Assembly (NCBI RefSeq): GCF_900156655.1
Contig: NZ_FTOG01000001.1
Span: 1 to 64,000, forward strand
Length of the DNA stretch: 64,000 nt
Direction of reading: 5' to 3'
Source: Rhodobacter aestuarii
GTDB lineage: Bacteria; Pseudomonadota; Alphaproteobacteria; Rhodobacterales; Rhodobacteraceae
Notes under the pieces: generated by a model
Told to the model about the DNA's origin: nothing
Databases searched by the model: none
The model's input: only the letters and a program-made list of their open reading frames with translations
Program-made: the position numbers and the translations under genes
Part shown: one piece after another, positions 26,126 to 36,007 of the stretch
Position numbering within the stretch: position 1 is the stretch's first letter
Layout of the letters: every line of letters starts with the position of its first letter

Positions 26126-27445
26126 ATGGCGAACCTTGCTTCTGAATTCATTGGTATCAAGTCGCCGAACCCGTTTTGGCTGGCCTCGGCGCCGCCCACG
26201 GATAAAGAATATAACGTGCGCCGCGCCTATGAGGCGGGCTGGGGCGGTGTGGTTTGGAAAACGCTTGGTATGGATGGCCCGCCCGTCGTCAACGTTTCTG
26301 GCCCGCGCTATGGGGTGATCCATGGGCCGGACCGCACGCTTTTGGGGCTCAACAACATCGAACTCATCACCGACCGCCCGTTGGAGGTGAACCTGCGCGA
26401 GATCAAAACGGTCAAACGCGATTACCCGGATCGGGCCTTGGTGGTCTCGCTGATGGTGCCCTGCGATGAGGAAAGCTGGAAGTTCATTCTCAAACAGGTG
26501 GAAGACACCGGGGCTGATGGGGTGGAGCTTAACTTCGGCTGCCCGCATGGCATGGCGGAGCGTGGCATGGGCTCTGCCGTGGGGCAGGTGCCCGAATATA
26601 TTGAAATGGTCACGCGCTGGGTGAAGCAGCATTCGCGCATGCCCTGCATTGTTAAGCTGACCCCCAATATCACCGACATTCGCAAACCCGCCGAGGCGGC
26701 TTTGCGCGGCGGTGCAGATGCGGTGAGCCTGATCAACACGATCAACTCAATCACCTCGGTCGATCTCGATATCTTCGCGCCTGAGCCGACGATTGACGGG
26801 ATGGGGACGCATGGCGGCTATTGCGGTCCGGCAGTGAAGCCGATCGCGCTCAATATGGTGGCCGAGATTGCCCGCAACCCGGAAACCCGCAATTTGCCAA
26901 TTTCCGGTATCGGCGGGGTGACCACTTGGCGCGATGCGGCGGAGTTCATGGCGCTTGGGGCCTCGAACGTGCAGGTCTGCACCGCGGTAATGACCTATGG
27001 CTTCCGTATTGTCGAAGAGATGATCGCGGGGCTGAGCGCCTTCATGGATCAAAAGGGCTTCACCTCCACCTCGGAACTGGTGGGGCTTGCTGTGCCCAAG
27101 GTGACCGATTGGCAATATCTCAACCTGAACTACACCACCAAAGCGGTGATCGAGCAGGCCGATTGTATCAAATGCGGCCGCTGCCACGTGGTGTGCGAAG
27201 ATACCTCGCACCAAGCGATTGCGATGGCTGAGGACCGCACCGTGACGGTGAAGGAAGAGGAATGCGTTGCCTGTAACCTCTGCGTCGATGTCTGCCCCAC
27301 CGCTTGCATCACGATGAAAGAGATTGCCGTGGGCGAGATGGACGCCCGCACCGGGCGCCCGGTTGGCACGCATCTCAACTGGACCGAGCACCCCAACAAC
27401 CCGACCGGCTCTGGCGCGGCCTGCGCAAAGGCACCGGCCGAGTAA
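26126..27445 (+). CDS. preA: NAD-dependent dihydropyrimidine dehydrogenase, PreA subunit
   Basis: 439 residues. The FMN/pyrimidine-binding barrel resembles dihydroorotate dehydrogenase: NPFWLASAPPTD, NFGCPHGMAERGMGSAVGQ with the catalytic loop, and GIGGVTTWRDAAEF. A C-terminal ferredoxin domain has two 4Fe-4S motifs, CIKCGRCHVVCEDT and CVACNLCVDVCPTAC. It passes electrons between PreT and the pyrimidine. Neither dihydropyrimidinase nor beta-ureidopropionase genes are adjacent in this window, so the rest of the reductive pathway lies elsewhere. A strong terminator follows. Confidence 0.94.
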   Translation: MANLASEFIGIKSPNPFWLASAPPTDKEYNVRRAYEAGWGGVVWKTLGMDGPPVVNVSGPRYGVIHGPDRTLLGLNNIELITDRPLEVNLREIKTVKRDYPDRALVVSLMVPCDEESWKFILKQVEDTGADGVELNFGCPHGMAERGMGSAVGQVPEYIEMVTRWVKQHSRMPCIVKLTPNITDIRKPAEAALRGGADAVSLINTINSITSVDLDIFAPEPTIDGMGTHGGYCGPAVKPIALNMVAEIARNPETRNLPISGIGGVTTWRDAAEFMALGASNVQVCTAVMTYGFRIVEEMIAGLSAFMDQKGFTSTSELVGLAVPKVTDWQYLNLNYTTKAVIEQADCIKCGRCHVVCEDTSHQAIAMAEDRTVTVKEEECVACNLCVDVCPTACITMKEIAVGEMDARTGRPVGTHLNWTEHPNNPTGSGAACAKAPAE

Positions 27446-27482
27446 GGGCAGGGGCCACGGGGCCGAGACATCAAACCAACCG

Positions 27483-27510
27483 AAGGGGCGCGCTGCGCCC
27501 CTTTTCTTTT
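27483..27510 (+). terminator. Intrinsic terminator after preA
   Basis: AAGGGGCGC pairs with GCGCCCCTT around a GCT loop (27483-27503), followed by TTCTTTT. It is a strong Rho-independent terminator. Confidence 0.85.
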
Positions 27511-27550
27511 GCGTCATTTGCGCCGGGAGCGGCGCAAAACGGGCGCGCCA

Positions 27551-27603
27551 TGGGAATTCATGGGCATGGGAAATCACGGGACGCGTTTCGGGAAATGGTG
27601 GGA
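27551..27603 (+). promoter_or_regulatory. Repeated (T/C)GGG(A/C) boxes, possible MraZ operator
   Basis: Six copies at 27551, 27561, 27567, 27577, 27589 and 27599 form three pairs, each with 10-bp spacing. MraZ of E. coli binds TGGGN repeats separated by 5 bases, the same 10-bp period. Their position some 550 bp before mraZ is far for an autoregulatory site, so the call is tentative. Confidence 0.4.
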
Positions 27604-27880
27604 TCACGCCGAATCACTGCCGCGTGTTTGCCCGTGAACGCTGGGGTTTTCAGGGATTCTGCGGTGATTTTTGCAGGCCCCCTGCATTTTCTTGGGAAAT
27701 TGCCCCACTTCATGGGCGGCAGATGCTGCATTTGCTCGCTTAACTATATCTTGTGTTTGACCGGCGTCATTTTGGCTTTTACTTCCATATCTTTGTTATT
27801 GGTGCCACAAGGTCTTGAGTTTGAACTCCTTCTAAAACAACATGCAGGGGCCAATTTTCCGTCCTGTCCCAAAATTTCCC

Positions 27881-27910
27881 TTGAAATCCCATGCGTGACC
27901 ATGGCATGAA
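27881..27910 (+). promoter_or_regulatory. Possible promoter of the dcw leader
   Basis: TTGAAA (27881-27886) and CATGAA (27905-27910) are 18 bases apart. Initiation near 27916 would give a leader RNA of about 198 bases ending at the terminator at 28073-28113. A second weak candidate is TTGACC at 27757. Confidence 0.35.
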
Positions 27911-27915
27911 TTGGG

Positions 27916-28113
27916 CATCGAGAAGACGGGCAAGGGGCAACAAGACCCCACGGCGCAAAGACCGGGTTTCATACAGGCACCCGCTTCACGAACGAGAGAG
28001 ATCCGGCGCGCGAGCGAGCAGACATCCCCCAGGTGGCGCGCGCGAACGGACAGCCCAGAGATGGGACGAGGGCGGCGGATTGAGCAGTGGCAGCAGCTCA
28101 ATCCGCCGTTTTC
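27916..28113 (+). ncRNA. UpsM-like small RNA in the mraZ leader
   Basis: The dcw cluster of R. sphaeroides is preceded by a long leader that yields the abundant UpsM small RNA of about 200 bases, ended by an intrinsic terminator just before mraZ. Here the same position holds no coding frame with a ribosome-binding site, has a plausible promoter, and ends in a perfect 13-bp terminator 44 bases before mraZ. The 5' end is inferred; the identity rests on position and the terminator, not on sequence comparison. Confidence 0.55.
28073..28113 (+). terminator. Intrinsic terminator in the mraZ leader
   Basis: CGGCGGATTGAGC (28073-28085) pairs perfectly with GCTCAATCCGCCG (28096-28108), loop of 10, followed by TTTTCC. 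It lies upstream of mraZ in the sense direction, so it must be partly read through for the dcw cluster to be expressed. Confidence 0.85.
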
Positions 28114-28156
28114 CATAAAAGGACCACCGCGGGGGAACGGGACAGGAGTTACCGCC

Positions 28157-28654
28157 TTGGCGGGAATGTTCATCGGCGAATACACCTTCAAGGTGGACAG
28201 CAAGGGGCGCGTGTCGATCCCCGCCCTGTTTCGTCGTGAACTCGAAGAAGGCGACCCGGAAGCCGCCATCAGCAAACGTCCCCGCCTTGTCATCGTTTAT
28301 GGGGCTGACAGCCAAAAGATGTTGCAGGTGCATTCCTACAGCGGCTTTCAACGGCTCGCCCAAGCGATCAACGCGCGCCCTTACAACGACCCGAACCGCG
28401 CGCTTTTGCAGCGCTTCGTGTTGAACAAAGCCCACCCGACGGAAATTGACCCCGATGGCCGCTTGGTGCTGCCCGCAAACCTGCGCGAGCGCTTCAAGCT
28501 GGTGGGCGATGCCTATTTCGCGGGGATGGGGGAAACCTTTGAGATTTGGAACCCGGAGACCTTCGCCGAGGTGGATGCGGCGCGGCTCGAAAAACTGATG
28601 GCCGAGGTGGGCGAGGATTTCGACCCGCTCAGCCTCTTGGCCACCGGGGGATAA
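28157..28654 (+). CDS. mraZ: Transcriptional regulator MraZ
   Basis: About 165 residues. The start is placed at TTG 28157 because AGGAG lies 8 bases before it; the in-frame ATG at 28166 would be 17 bases from that site. Two SpoVT/AbrB-like halves are seen: [22 protein letters not shown] near the N-terminus and the repeat [21 protein letters not shown]. MraZ is a ring-forming DNA-binding protein that represses its own dcw cluster. It overlaps nothing and is one base from rsmH. Confidence 0.93.
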   Translation: MAGMFIGEYTFKVDSKGRVSIPALFRRELEEGDPEAAISKRPRLVIVYGADSQKMLQVHSYSGFQRLAQAINARPYNDPNRALLQRFVLNKAHPTEIDPDGRLVLPANLRERFKLVGDAYFAGMGETFEIWNPETFAEVDAARLEKLMAEVGEDFDPLSLLATGG

Positions 28655-28655
28655 G

Positions 28656-29672
28656 ATGGAACCCGAAGCCGCCCCCCATATTCCCGTTTTGCTGCGACCG
28701 CTCCTTGAGGCGGTCGCGCCTGTCTTTGGCACTTGGGTCGATGGCACCTTTGGTGCGGGCGGCTACACGCGCGGGCTTTTGGCCGCTGGCGCAGGCCGGG
28801 TGATTGGCATCGATCGCGACCCGATGGTGTTTGAGATGGCCGCAAGCTGGCGCGGCGACTATGGTGATCGCCTCACGCTCGTCGAAAGCACCTTTTCCGA
28901 GCTTGATAAAGTGGCCCGCGAGGACGCGCCCGAGGGCGTGGATGGTGTTGTGCTCGACCTTGGTGTGTCGTCGATGCAGCTTGACCAAGCCGAACGGGGC
29001 TTTTCCTTCCTGCGCGATGGCCCGCTGGATATGCGCATGTCGCAAGAGGGGCCGACGGCCGCCGATCTGGTCAACACCGCTGACGAGGGCGAATTGGCCG
29101 ATATCCTTTATCACTATGGCGAAGAACGTGCCTCGCGCCGGATCGCGCGGGCGATTTGCGAGACGCGCAAAGCCGCGCCCTACGAAAGCACCAAACAACT
29201 GGTCGCCACGGTCGAGCGTTGCTTGCCACGCCCCAAACCCGGTCAAAGCCACCCGGCGACGCGCAGCTTTCAGGCGCTGCGCATCGCGGTGAATGATGAA
29301 TTTGGCCAGTTGATCGAAGGGTTGGAGGCTGCAGAACGCGCACTGAAACCCGGTGGCAAGCTGGCGGTCGTCACCTTCCATTCGCTTGAAGATCGGGTTG
29401 TGAAGCGCTTCTTCCAAGCCCGCTCGGGCCGTGCGGGTACGGGCAACCGTTATGCCCCCGTCACCGAAGCCGAAGCGCCCGCCTTCACCCTGCTGACCCG
29501 CAAAGGCGTTGGCCCGGATGACCAAGAATTGGCCGAGAACCCGCGCGCGCGCTCGGCCATTTTGCGCGTCGGTGCGCGCACAGAAACCCCGGCAGGCACC
29601 GCCGATCGCGCCGCCCTTGGCCTGCCTGCTCCTGTTTTGATGGATGTGAAACATCGGGATCGCCGCAGATGA
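28656..29672 (+). CDS. rsmH: 16S rRNA (cytosine-1402-N4)-methyltransferase RsmH
   Basis: 338 residues. It methylates N4 of C1402 in the ribosomal decoding centre using SAM. Motifs: [26 protein letters not shown] (SAM binding), [31 protein letters not shown], and the C-terminal ALRIAVNDE and [12 protein letters not shown]. Full length for the family (formerly MraW). Its last four bases overlap ftsL as ATGA, so translation is coupled. Confidence 0.97.
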   Translation: MEPEAAPHIPVLLRPLLEAVAPVFGTWVDGTFGAGGYTRGLLAAGAGRVIGIDRDPMVFEMAASWRGDYGDRLTLVESTFSELDKVAREDAPEGVDGVVLDLGVSSMQLDQAERGFSFLRDGPLDMRMSQEGPTAADLVNTADEGELADILYHYGEERASRRIARAICETRKAAPYESTKQLVATVERCLPRPKPGQSHPATRSFQALRIAVNDEFGQLIEGLEAAERALKPGGKLAVVTFHSLEDRVVKRFFQARSGRAGTGNRYAPVTEAEAPAFTLLTRKGVGPDDQELAENPRARSAILRVGARTETPAGTADRAALGLPAPVLMDVKHRDRRR

Positions 29673-30040
29673 AGACCATCTCTTATCTCCTTGCTGCCCT
29701 TGTGGTTTTGAGCCTCGCTTTCTGGGCCTATCACGTCAATTACGCGACCAAGGACCGGTTGGCGGAGTTGCGCGGCATCCATAATGAGATTGCCGATCTG
29801 CAAGAGGGCTTGAGCGTTTTGAACGCGGAATGGGCCTATCTCAACCGCCCCGAGCGGCTGCGCGAATTGGTCAACCTGAACTTCACCGCGTTGGCGCTTT
29901 TGCCGATGGCGCCCGAGCAATTTGGCACCGCTGCGCAAGTCGCCTATCCGCAGCCGGCAGAGGAACTGCCCGCGCTGGCGGATCTTGATCTGTCGGAAAC
30001 CTTTGATGTCGCCGCGCGCAGCACGGAGGGCCAGCCATGA
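29669..30040 (+). CDS. ftsL: Cell division protein FtsL
   Basis: 123 residues: a short cytoplasmic start, one transmembrane helix (about 4-23), then a periplasmic coiled coil ([22 protein letters not shown] region) followed by the conserved [14 protein letters not shown] element. FtsL joins FtsB and FtsQ in the divisome and activates FtsWI. It overlaps rsmH and ftsI by four bases each. Confidence 0.92.
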   Translation: MKTISYLLAALVVLSLAFWAYHVNYATKDRLAELRGIHNEIADLQEGLSVLNAEWAYLNRPERLRELVNLNFTALALLPMAPEQFGTAAQVAYPQPAEELPALADLDLSETFDVAARSTEGQP

Positions 30041-31833
30041 GCCCGCGTATCCCGCTGCGCCCGCTGGCGCGTATTCTGGAAGCCCGCGCCAAGGGCGAAA
30101 ACCCCGACCGGATTGAACGTGAAAACATCCGTCTGCGTGGCGAGGCCGGGCGCGAGGAAGCCCGCGCCAAGGTCGAATGGCGGATGTGGCTGGTGGTCGG
30201 CATTTTCGTGATTTGCTTCTCGGCGGTGGCGGTGCGGATGGGTACGATTGCTGCCGCCACGCCCGAGGAACCGCAGCGCGGCGAAAGCGCGCCGGTGATC
30301 TTGGCGCAGCGCGCCGATATTACCGACCGGGCCGGGCGGGTGCTGGCGACAAACCTTGTGACGCATGCGCTTTACGCCCAGCCGCCGATGATGGTGGACC
30401 CGGAAGGCACGGTCGAAAAGCTGGTGGAAATTTTCCCCGATCTGGATGCGAAACGTCTGCGCGCCGACTTCACTGGCACGCGTAAGTTTGTTTGGATCAA
30501 GAAGAAAATCTCGCCCGAGCAGATGCAGGCGGTGCATGATATTGGCGAGCCGGGGCTGTTGTTTGGCCCGCGCGAGATGCGGCTTTATCCTAATGGGCGG
30601 CTGGCGGCCCATGTGCTTGGCGGCGCGCGTTTCGGCAATGAAGGCGTCGCCTCGGCCGAGATCGTCGGCACCGCAGGTGTTGAAAAAGCCTTTGATGGTT
30701 GGTTGCGCGATCCAGAAAACAAAGGCGCGCCGCTAACGCTGTCGCTGGATCTGACCGTGCAGCAGGCGCTCGAAGAGATTCTGGCGGGTGGCATGCGGCT
30801 GATGAATGCCAAAGGCGCGGCGGCCGTGGTGATGGAAGCGCATACCGGCGAGATTGTCGCGCTTGCCAGCCTGCCCGATTTTGACCCCAACGACCGCCCC
30901 GCGCCGCTGGTGAAAGGCGACGCCTCGGATAGCCCGCTTTTTAACCGCGCGGTGCAGGGGGTGTATGAGCTTGGCTCCACCTTCAAAATCTTTGCCGCAG
31001 CGCAGGCGCTGGAACTGGGCCTCGTGAACCCCACAACGATGGTGGATTCGAAATCCCCGATGGTTTGGGGCAAGTTCAAAATCCGCGATTTCCACAATTA
31101 TGGCCCGCAGCTTTCGGTCACCGATGTGATTGTTGAAAGCTCGAACGTCGGCACGGCGCGGATCGTTCAAATGATCGGGCCGGACCGGCAGCAGCAATTC
31201 CTTGAAAAGCTGGGCTTCATGCAAGCGACCCCGGTGGAATTGTCGGAAGCGGCGGTGGGCCGCCCGATTTTGCCGCCGAAATGGTCGGAGCTTTCCTCGA
31301 TGACGGTGGGCTATGGCCACGGCATCGCCGCCTCACCCATGCATTTGGCGGCGGCTTATGCGACGATTGCGAATGGCGGGCGCCGGGTCACGCCGACACT
31401 GGTGCATTCGGACCAGCACGCCCCCGGCGAGCAGGTGATGCGCCCCGAAACCGCGCGCACCGCTGTTGCGATGATGCGCGCCGTTGTGACCCGTGGCACG
31501 GCCTCCTTTGGGGATGTCGACGGCTATGAGGTGGCGGGGAAAACCGGCACCGCCGATAAGGTGCGCCCCACGGGCGGCTATTATGATGATAAGGTGATCG
31601 CCACCTTTGCCTCGGTCTTCCCGGCCTCGAACCCGAAATATGTGCTGGTGTTGACGCTTGATGAGCCCTCGTCCTTTGCCGCCAACGCCAACCGCCGCAC
31701 AGCGGGCTGGACCGCAGTGCCGGTTGCCGCCGAGGTGATCCGCCGGATTGCACCGATCTTGGGCTTGCGGCCAAACGACAACACGCCCGAAGTTCTTGAG
31801 GGCATCCAGCTTGTGAAAGCCTCGGCCCACTGA
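30037..31833 (+). CDS. ftsI: Septal peptidoglycan transpeptidase FtsI (PBP3)
   Basis: 598 residues. A cytoplasmic arginine-rich tail and one helix (about 50-70) anchor a class B penicillin-binding protein. Active-site motifs are GSTFK (nucleophile Ser), ESSN and KTGTADK. The N-terminal pedestal contains RADITDRAGRVLATN. It crosslinks peptidoglycan at the division site with FtsW. It begins within the ftsL stop region and is followed by a 127-bp gap with a hairpin before murE. Confidence 0.96.
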   Translation: MSPRIPLRPLARILEARAKGENPDRIERENIRLRGEAGREEARAKVEWRMWLVVGIFVICFSAVAVRMGTIAAATPEEPQRGESAPVILAQRADITDRAGRVLATNLVTHALYAQPPMMVDPEGTVEKLVEIFPDLDAKRLRADFTGTRKFVWIKKKISPEQMQAVHDIGEPGLLFGPREMRLYPNGRLAAHVLGGARFGNEGVASAEIVGTAGVEKAFDGWLRDPENKGAPLTLSLDLTVQQALEEILAGGMRLMNAKGAAAVVMEAHTGEIVALASLPDFDPNDRPAPLVKGDASDSPLFNRAVQGVYELGSTFKIFAAAQALELGLVNPTTMVDSKSPMVWGKFKIRDFHNYGPQLSVTDVIVESSNVGTARIVQMIGPDRQQQFLEKLGFMQATPVELSEAAVGRPILPPKWSELSSMTVGYGHGIAASPMHLAAAYATIANGGRRVTPTLVHSDQHAPGEQVMRPETARTAVAMMRAVVTRGTASFGDVDGYEVAGKTGTADKVRPTGGYYDDKVIATFASVFPASNPKYVLVLTLDEPSSFAANANRRTAGWTAVPVAAEVIRRIAPILGLRPNDNTPEVLEGIQLVKASAH

Positions 31834-31894
31834 TCGGGCTCGTCTGCGGGCATTGCGCGCTTTCGTGAACCGGTTTGGGCTGCAGTTACGGGGA

Positions 31895-31918
31895 GGGGCG
31901 CGTTGACGCATGCGCCCC
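31895..31918 (+). terminator. Hairpin between ftsI and murE
   Basis: GGGGCGC (31895-31901) pairs with GCGCCCC (31912-31918), with further G/C pairing outside. No T-run follows, so it may attenuate transcription or stabilise mRNA rather than terminate. Confidence 0.4.
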
Positions 31919-31960
31919 CTTCCCGATAAATGGCACAAACGGGAAAGAAGGACACCAGAT

Positions 31961-33445
31961 ATGCCCCTCACAGCGAAGCCATTGAGCGCATTGGGGCTGA
32001 CGGCCCGCTCGGGCGAGGATGTCTCGGTTTCGGGCGTTTCGGTCGACAGCCGCCTTGTGAAACCCGGTTATCTTTTCGCCGCGCTGCCCGGCACCAAAGC
32101 GCATGGCGCGACCTTTTTGGAAGGGGTGATTGAACGCGGCGCGGTGGCGGTGCTGACCGACCGCGCGGGCGAAGAAATTGCTAAGCCGCTTTTGGCTGGG
32201 GCTCCCGTGGCGCTTGTGGTGGTGGAAGATGCGCGGCTCGCGCTTGCCTGTGCGGCGGCGCTCTTCTTTGGCGCGCAGCCCGCAACGATGGTGGCGGTCA
32301 CCGGCACCAATGGCAAAACCTCTGTCGCAAGCTTCACCCGGATGATCTGGCAGGCCTTGGGGCTTGAGGCGGCGAATATCGGCACCACCGGCGTGGAGGG
32401 GGCCTTTACCGCGCCCTCAAGCCACACCACGCCCGAACCCGTCACCCTGCATCGGCTCTTGGCGGATATGGCGGCGGCGGGCGTGACTCATGCGGCGATG
32501 GAGGCAAGTTCGCACGGGCTGGCGCAGCGCCGCCTAGATGGGGTGATGCTGCGTGCGGCGGCGTTCACAAACTTCACCCAAGACCACCTCGATTATCACG
32601 AAACCTTTGAGGAATATTTCGAGGCGAAGGCGGGGCTGTTCAGCCGCGTCTTGCCCGATGATGGCACGGCGGTCGTCAATATTGATGACCCGAAAGGGGC
32701 CGAGATCGCGCGCGAGGCGGTAGAGCGTGGGCAAAAGGTGCTGCGGGTGGGCCGCGCCGATGCGTGCGAGATCCAGATTCAAGCGCAGCGCTTTGATGCC
32801 TCGGGCCAAGATGTGCGGTTCCTTTATATGGGCGGGCCGCAACTCGTGCGTCTGCCACTGATTGGCGGCTTTCAGGCGATGAATGTGCTCACCGCTGCCG
32901 CACTGGTGATTGCCTGTGGGGCGGAACCCGCCGAGGTGTTTGAAGCCCTGCCGAAGCTTTCGACCGTGCGGGGCCGGATGCAGCTGGCGGCTACCCGCGC
33001 CAATGGGGCGACGGTCTTTGTCGATTACGCCCATACGCCCGATGCGGTGGAAACCGCGCTCAAGGCGCTGCGCCCGCATGTGATTGGCCGCTTGGTGGCG
33101 ATTGTGGGGGCTGGTGGCGATCGGGATCGCACCAAGCGCCCGCTGATGGGGGCGGCAGCGGCAGCCTATGCCGATATGGTCATTGTGACCGATGACAACC
33201 CCCGCACCGAAGATCCGGCCAGCATTCGCGCGGCGGTGATGGAGGGCGCGGGGGCAGAGGCGCTTGAAGTGGGCGACCGGGCCGAGGCGATCTTGCGCGG
33301 CGTCGATGCGCTTGGGCCGGGCGACGCGCTTTTGATCATGGGCAAGGGGCATGAGCGGGGGCAGGTGATCGGCACCGATGTCTTCCCCTTTGACGATGTA
33401 GAGCAGGCCTCGATTGCCGTGGCTGCGCTCGATGGGGTGATCTGA
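31961..33445 (+). CDS. murE: UDP-MurNAc-tripeptide synthetase MurE (meso-DAP adding)
   Basis: 494 residues from the ATG at 31961, which has AAGGAC upstream. Mur ligase with ATP loop VTGTNGKTSVASF, central VDYAHTPDAVE, and DDNPRTEDP; DNPR is the diagnostic motif for meso-diaminopimelate as the third amino acid. It acts in the cytoplasm, adding DAP to UDP-MurNAc-Ala-Glu. One base separates it from murF. Confidence 0.97.
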   Translation: MPLTAKPLSALGLTARSGEDVSVSGVSVDSRLVKPGYLFAALPGTKAHGATFLEGVIERGAVAVLTDRAGEEIAKPLLAGAPVALVVVEDARLALACAAALFFGAQPATMVAVTGTNGKTSVASFTRMIWQALGLEAANIGTTGVEGAFTAPSSHTTPEPVTLHRLLADMAAAGVTHAAMEASSHGLAQRRLDGVMLRAAAFTNFTQDHLDYHETFEEYFEAKAGLFSRVLPDDGTAVVNIDDPKGAEIAREAVERGQKVLRVGRADACEIQIQAQRFDASGQDVRFLYMGGPQLVRLPLIGGFQAMNVLTAAALVIACGAEPAEVFEALPKLSTVRGRMQLAATRANGATVFVDYAHTPDAVETALKALRPHVIGRLVAIVGAGGDRDRTKRPLMGAAAAAYADMVIVTDDNPRTEDPASIRAAVMEGAGAEALEVGDRAEAILRGVDALGPGDALLIMGKGHERGQVIGTDVFPFDDVEQASIAVAALDGVI

Positions 33446-33446
33446 C

Positions 33447-34898
33447 ATGGCAGTTTTATGGACATCGCAGGACGCGGCCACCGCCACCGGAGGTCGCGCG
33501 ACGCGGGCGTTTATGGCGACGGGGATTTCGATTGATACCCGCTCGATCCGGCCCGGTGATTTGTTTGTGGCGCTTAAAGATGTGCGCGATGGGCATGATT
33601 TTGTGGCCGATGCGCTGAAAAAGGGGGCCTGTGCCGCGCTGGTCAGCCGCGTGCCCGAGGGCTGCACGGAGGCCGATCCGCTGCTCATTGTGCCCGAGGT
33701 GCTGGGCGCGCTTGAAGACCTTGGCCGGGTTGGCCGCGCGCGGGCGCGGGCACAGGTGATTGCGGTCACGGGCTCGGTTGGCAAAACCTCCACCAAAGAG
33801 ATGCTGCGCGCGGTGCTTTCGGCCCAAGGCAGCGTTCATGCGGCGGAAGCGAGCTTCAACAATCATTGGGGGGTGCCGATCACGCTGGCCCGGATGCCGC
33901 AAGATGCCGATTTCGCCGTGATCGAGATCGGGATGAACCATCCCGGCGAGATTTCGCCACTTGTTGCCATGGCGCGACCCCATGCCGCAATGATCACAAC
34001 CGTGGCCGCAGCGCATCTTGAAGCCTTCGAAAATCTCGAAGGGATCGCACGCGAAAAGGCTTGTGTGTTTGGGGGGCTGGAGCCCGGCGGCACCGCCGTT
34101 CTGCCGACCGGTTTGCCCGTGACGCCGATCTTGCTCGAAGCAGCCAATGCCCATGCTGCCAAGGTCGTGACCTTTGGGCCAGAGCCCGGATCAGACTACC
34201 TTTTGCGCGCCGCCACGATCATGGGCGATGCCACAATCGTGCAGGCCGAAACCGCAGGCGCGCCGCTGTTGTTCAAAGTGATGACGCCCGGAAAGCATTT
34301 TGCAAACAATGCTTTGGGGGTCTTGGCTGTGGCGGCGGCGGTGGGGGCGGACCCCGCTGTGGCAGCCCTTGATATTGGCCAGTGGGCTCCGCCTGCCGGG
34401 CGCGGCGCGCGCGAGCGGATTTGGCTGGATATCATCGACGAAGCGCAGAGCTTTGACCTCTTCGATGACGCGTTTAACGCCAACCCCGCCTCGATGGCGG
34501 CGGGGCTGGAGGTGCTGGCCGGTCAGACCCCGCGCGATGGGGTGGGCCGGGTGCATCGGGGCCGCCGCGTCGCGATTTTGGGAGAGATGCTAGAGCTTGG
34601 CCCCGAGGAGGGGCGTCTCCATGCCGCAATTGCCGAACATCCAGCAATGGCAGTAATCGACATAATACATGCGGCTGGGTCAAGAATGCGTGACATGTTC
34701 GAGTCTTTGCCGCGCGACCAAAGGGGGGAGTGGTTTGAATCCGCAAAGGATTTGGCCGCGCGTGCCCCTCACCTCGTAGATGCGGGAGATGTGGTTCTGG
34801 TGAAGGGCTCGAAAGGTTCGAAGGTCAGCCTCGTGGTTGACGCGCTGCGCAAACTCGGTCAACCGGGCGCGGCGGAAGCTTTCAAGGGAAAAGAGTAA
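33447..34898 (+). CDS. murF: UDP-MurNAc-pentapeptide synthetase MurF
   Basis: 483 residues. ATP-binding loop [14 protein letters not shown], the [11 protein letters not shown] and [11 protein letters not shown] motifs, and [11 protein letters not shown] before the C-terminal domain. It adds D-Ala-D-Ala to the UDP-MurNAc-tripeptide, the last cytoplasmic step of the stem peptide. Its stop overlaps the mraY start by one base. Confidence 0.97.
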   Translation: MAVLWTSQDAATATGGRATRAFMATGISIDTRSIRPGDLFVALKDVRDGHDFVADALKKGACAALVSRVPEGCTEADPLLIVPEVLGALEDLGRVGRARARAQVIAVTGSVGKTSTKEMLRAVLSAQGSVHAAEASFNNHWGVPITLARMPQDADFAVIEIGMNHPGEISPLVAMARPHAAMITTVAAAHLEAFENLEGIAREKACVFGGLEPGGTAVLPTGLPVTPILLEAANAHAAKVVTFGPEPGSDYLLRAATIMGDATIVQAETAGAPLLFKVMTPGKHFANNALGVLAVAAAVGADPAVAALDIGQWAPPAGRGARERIWLDIIDEAQSFDLFDDAFNANPASMAAGLEVLAGQTPRDGVGRVHRGRRVAILGEMLELGPEEGRLHAAIAEHPAMAVIDIIHAAGSRMRDMFESLPRDQRGEWFESAKDLAARAPHLVDAGDVVLVKGSKGSKVSLVVDALRKLGQPGAAEAFKGKE

Positions 34899-35980
34899 TG
34901 CTTTACTGGCTCGCCAATCTTTCGGATGGGGGGGACTTCTTCAACCTCTTCCGCTACATCACCTTCCGGGCCGGAGGGGCATTCTTCACCGCGCTGGTGT
35001 TTGGCTTCCTGTTCGGCCGCCCGCTGATTAATGCGTTGCGCCGTAAGCAGGGCAAGGGCCAGCCAATCCGCGACGATGGGCCAGAGGGCCACTTTGCCAA
35101 AGCAGGCACGCCGACGATGGGGGGCCTCCTGATCCTTTCGGCGCTCTTGGTCTCCACGCTTTTGTGGGCGCGGCTGGATGAAGCCTATGTCTGGATCGTG
35201 CTCGGCGTCACCTATGGCTATGCGGCCATTGGCTTTGCCGATGATTACGCCAAGGTCACGAAGCAAAACACCAAAGGCGTGAGCGGGCGCACCCGCATGG
35301 CCTTGGGGCTGGCGCTTGCCGCTGTGGCCTCGACCCTCGCCGCCCTCGTGCATCCTGATGATTTGGCTTGGCAATTGGCGCTGCCGGTCTTCAAAGACAC
35401 GCTGATCAACCTTGGCTTCTTCTTCATTCCCTTCGGCATGTTTGTCATTGTGGGCGCCGCGAATGCGGTGAACCTGACCGATGGGTTGGATGGCCTTGCC
35501 ATCATGCCGGTGATGATCGCGGCAGGCACTTTGGGCGCGATTGCCTACGTCGTGGGCCGCACCGACTTTACCCAATATCTGGGTGTGCATTTTGTGCCGG
35601 GCACGGGCGAGTTGTTTGTCTTTACCGCCGCGCTGATTGGCGGGGGCTTGGGCTTTCTTTGGTATAACGCACCGCCTGCGGCGGTGTTCATGGGTGACAC
35701 TGGCTCGCTCGCGCTTGGCGGCGCTTTGGGCGCGATTGCCGTTTGCACCAAACACGAACTCGTTCTGGGCGTTGTCGGCGGGCTTTTCGTCGTCGAGGCG
35801 CTCAGCGTCATCATTCAGGTGGGCTACTTCAAGGCCACCGGAAAACGGGTGTTCCTGATGGCACCCATCCACCACCACTTCGAGAAGAAGGGCTGGGCCG
35901 AACCGCAAATCGTGATCCGCTTCTGGATCATCTCCCTCATCCTCGCGCTTATCGGTCTTGCCACGTTGAAGGTCAGGTAA
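34898..35980 (+). CDS. mraY: Phospho-MurNAc-pentapeptide translocase MraY
   Basis: 360 residues, ten predicted transmembrane helices. Family motifs [20 protein letters not shown] (catalytic Asp pair), [25 protein letters not shown] and HHHFEKKGW are all present. It transfers phospho-MurNAc-pentapeptide to undecaprenyl phosphate, making lipid I in the inner membrane. Confidence 0.98.
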   Translation: MLYWLANLSDGGDFFNLFRYITFRAGGAFFTALVFGFLFGRPLINALRRKQGKGQPIRDDGPEGHFAKAGTPTMGGLLILSALLVSTLLWARLDEAYVWIVLGVTYGYAAIGFADDYAKVTKQNTKGVSGRTRMALGLALAAVASTLAALVHPDDLAWQLALPVFKDTLINLGFFFIPFGMFVIVGAANAVNLTDGLDGLAIMPVMIAAGTLGAIAYVVGRTDFTQYLGVHFVPGTGELFVFTAALIGGGLGFLWYNAPPAAVFMGDTGSLALGGALGAIAVCTKHELVLGVVGGLFVVEALSVIIQVGYFKATGKRVFLMAPIHHHFEKKGWAEPQIVIRFWIISLILALIGLATLKVR

Positions 35981-36007
35981 CCCTTTGAAAGGAAGGACGG
36001 ACCCCGC

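Noticed and set aside
27900-28113. RNase P RNA as an explanation for the RNA-like mraZ leader
   Set aside because: The conserved RNase P core (GAGGAAAGTCC-type start, ACAGAA near the end) is not present.
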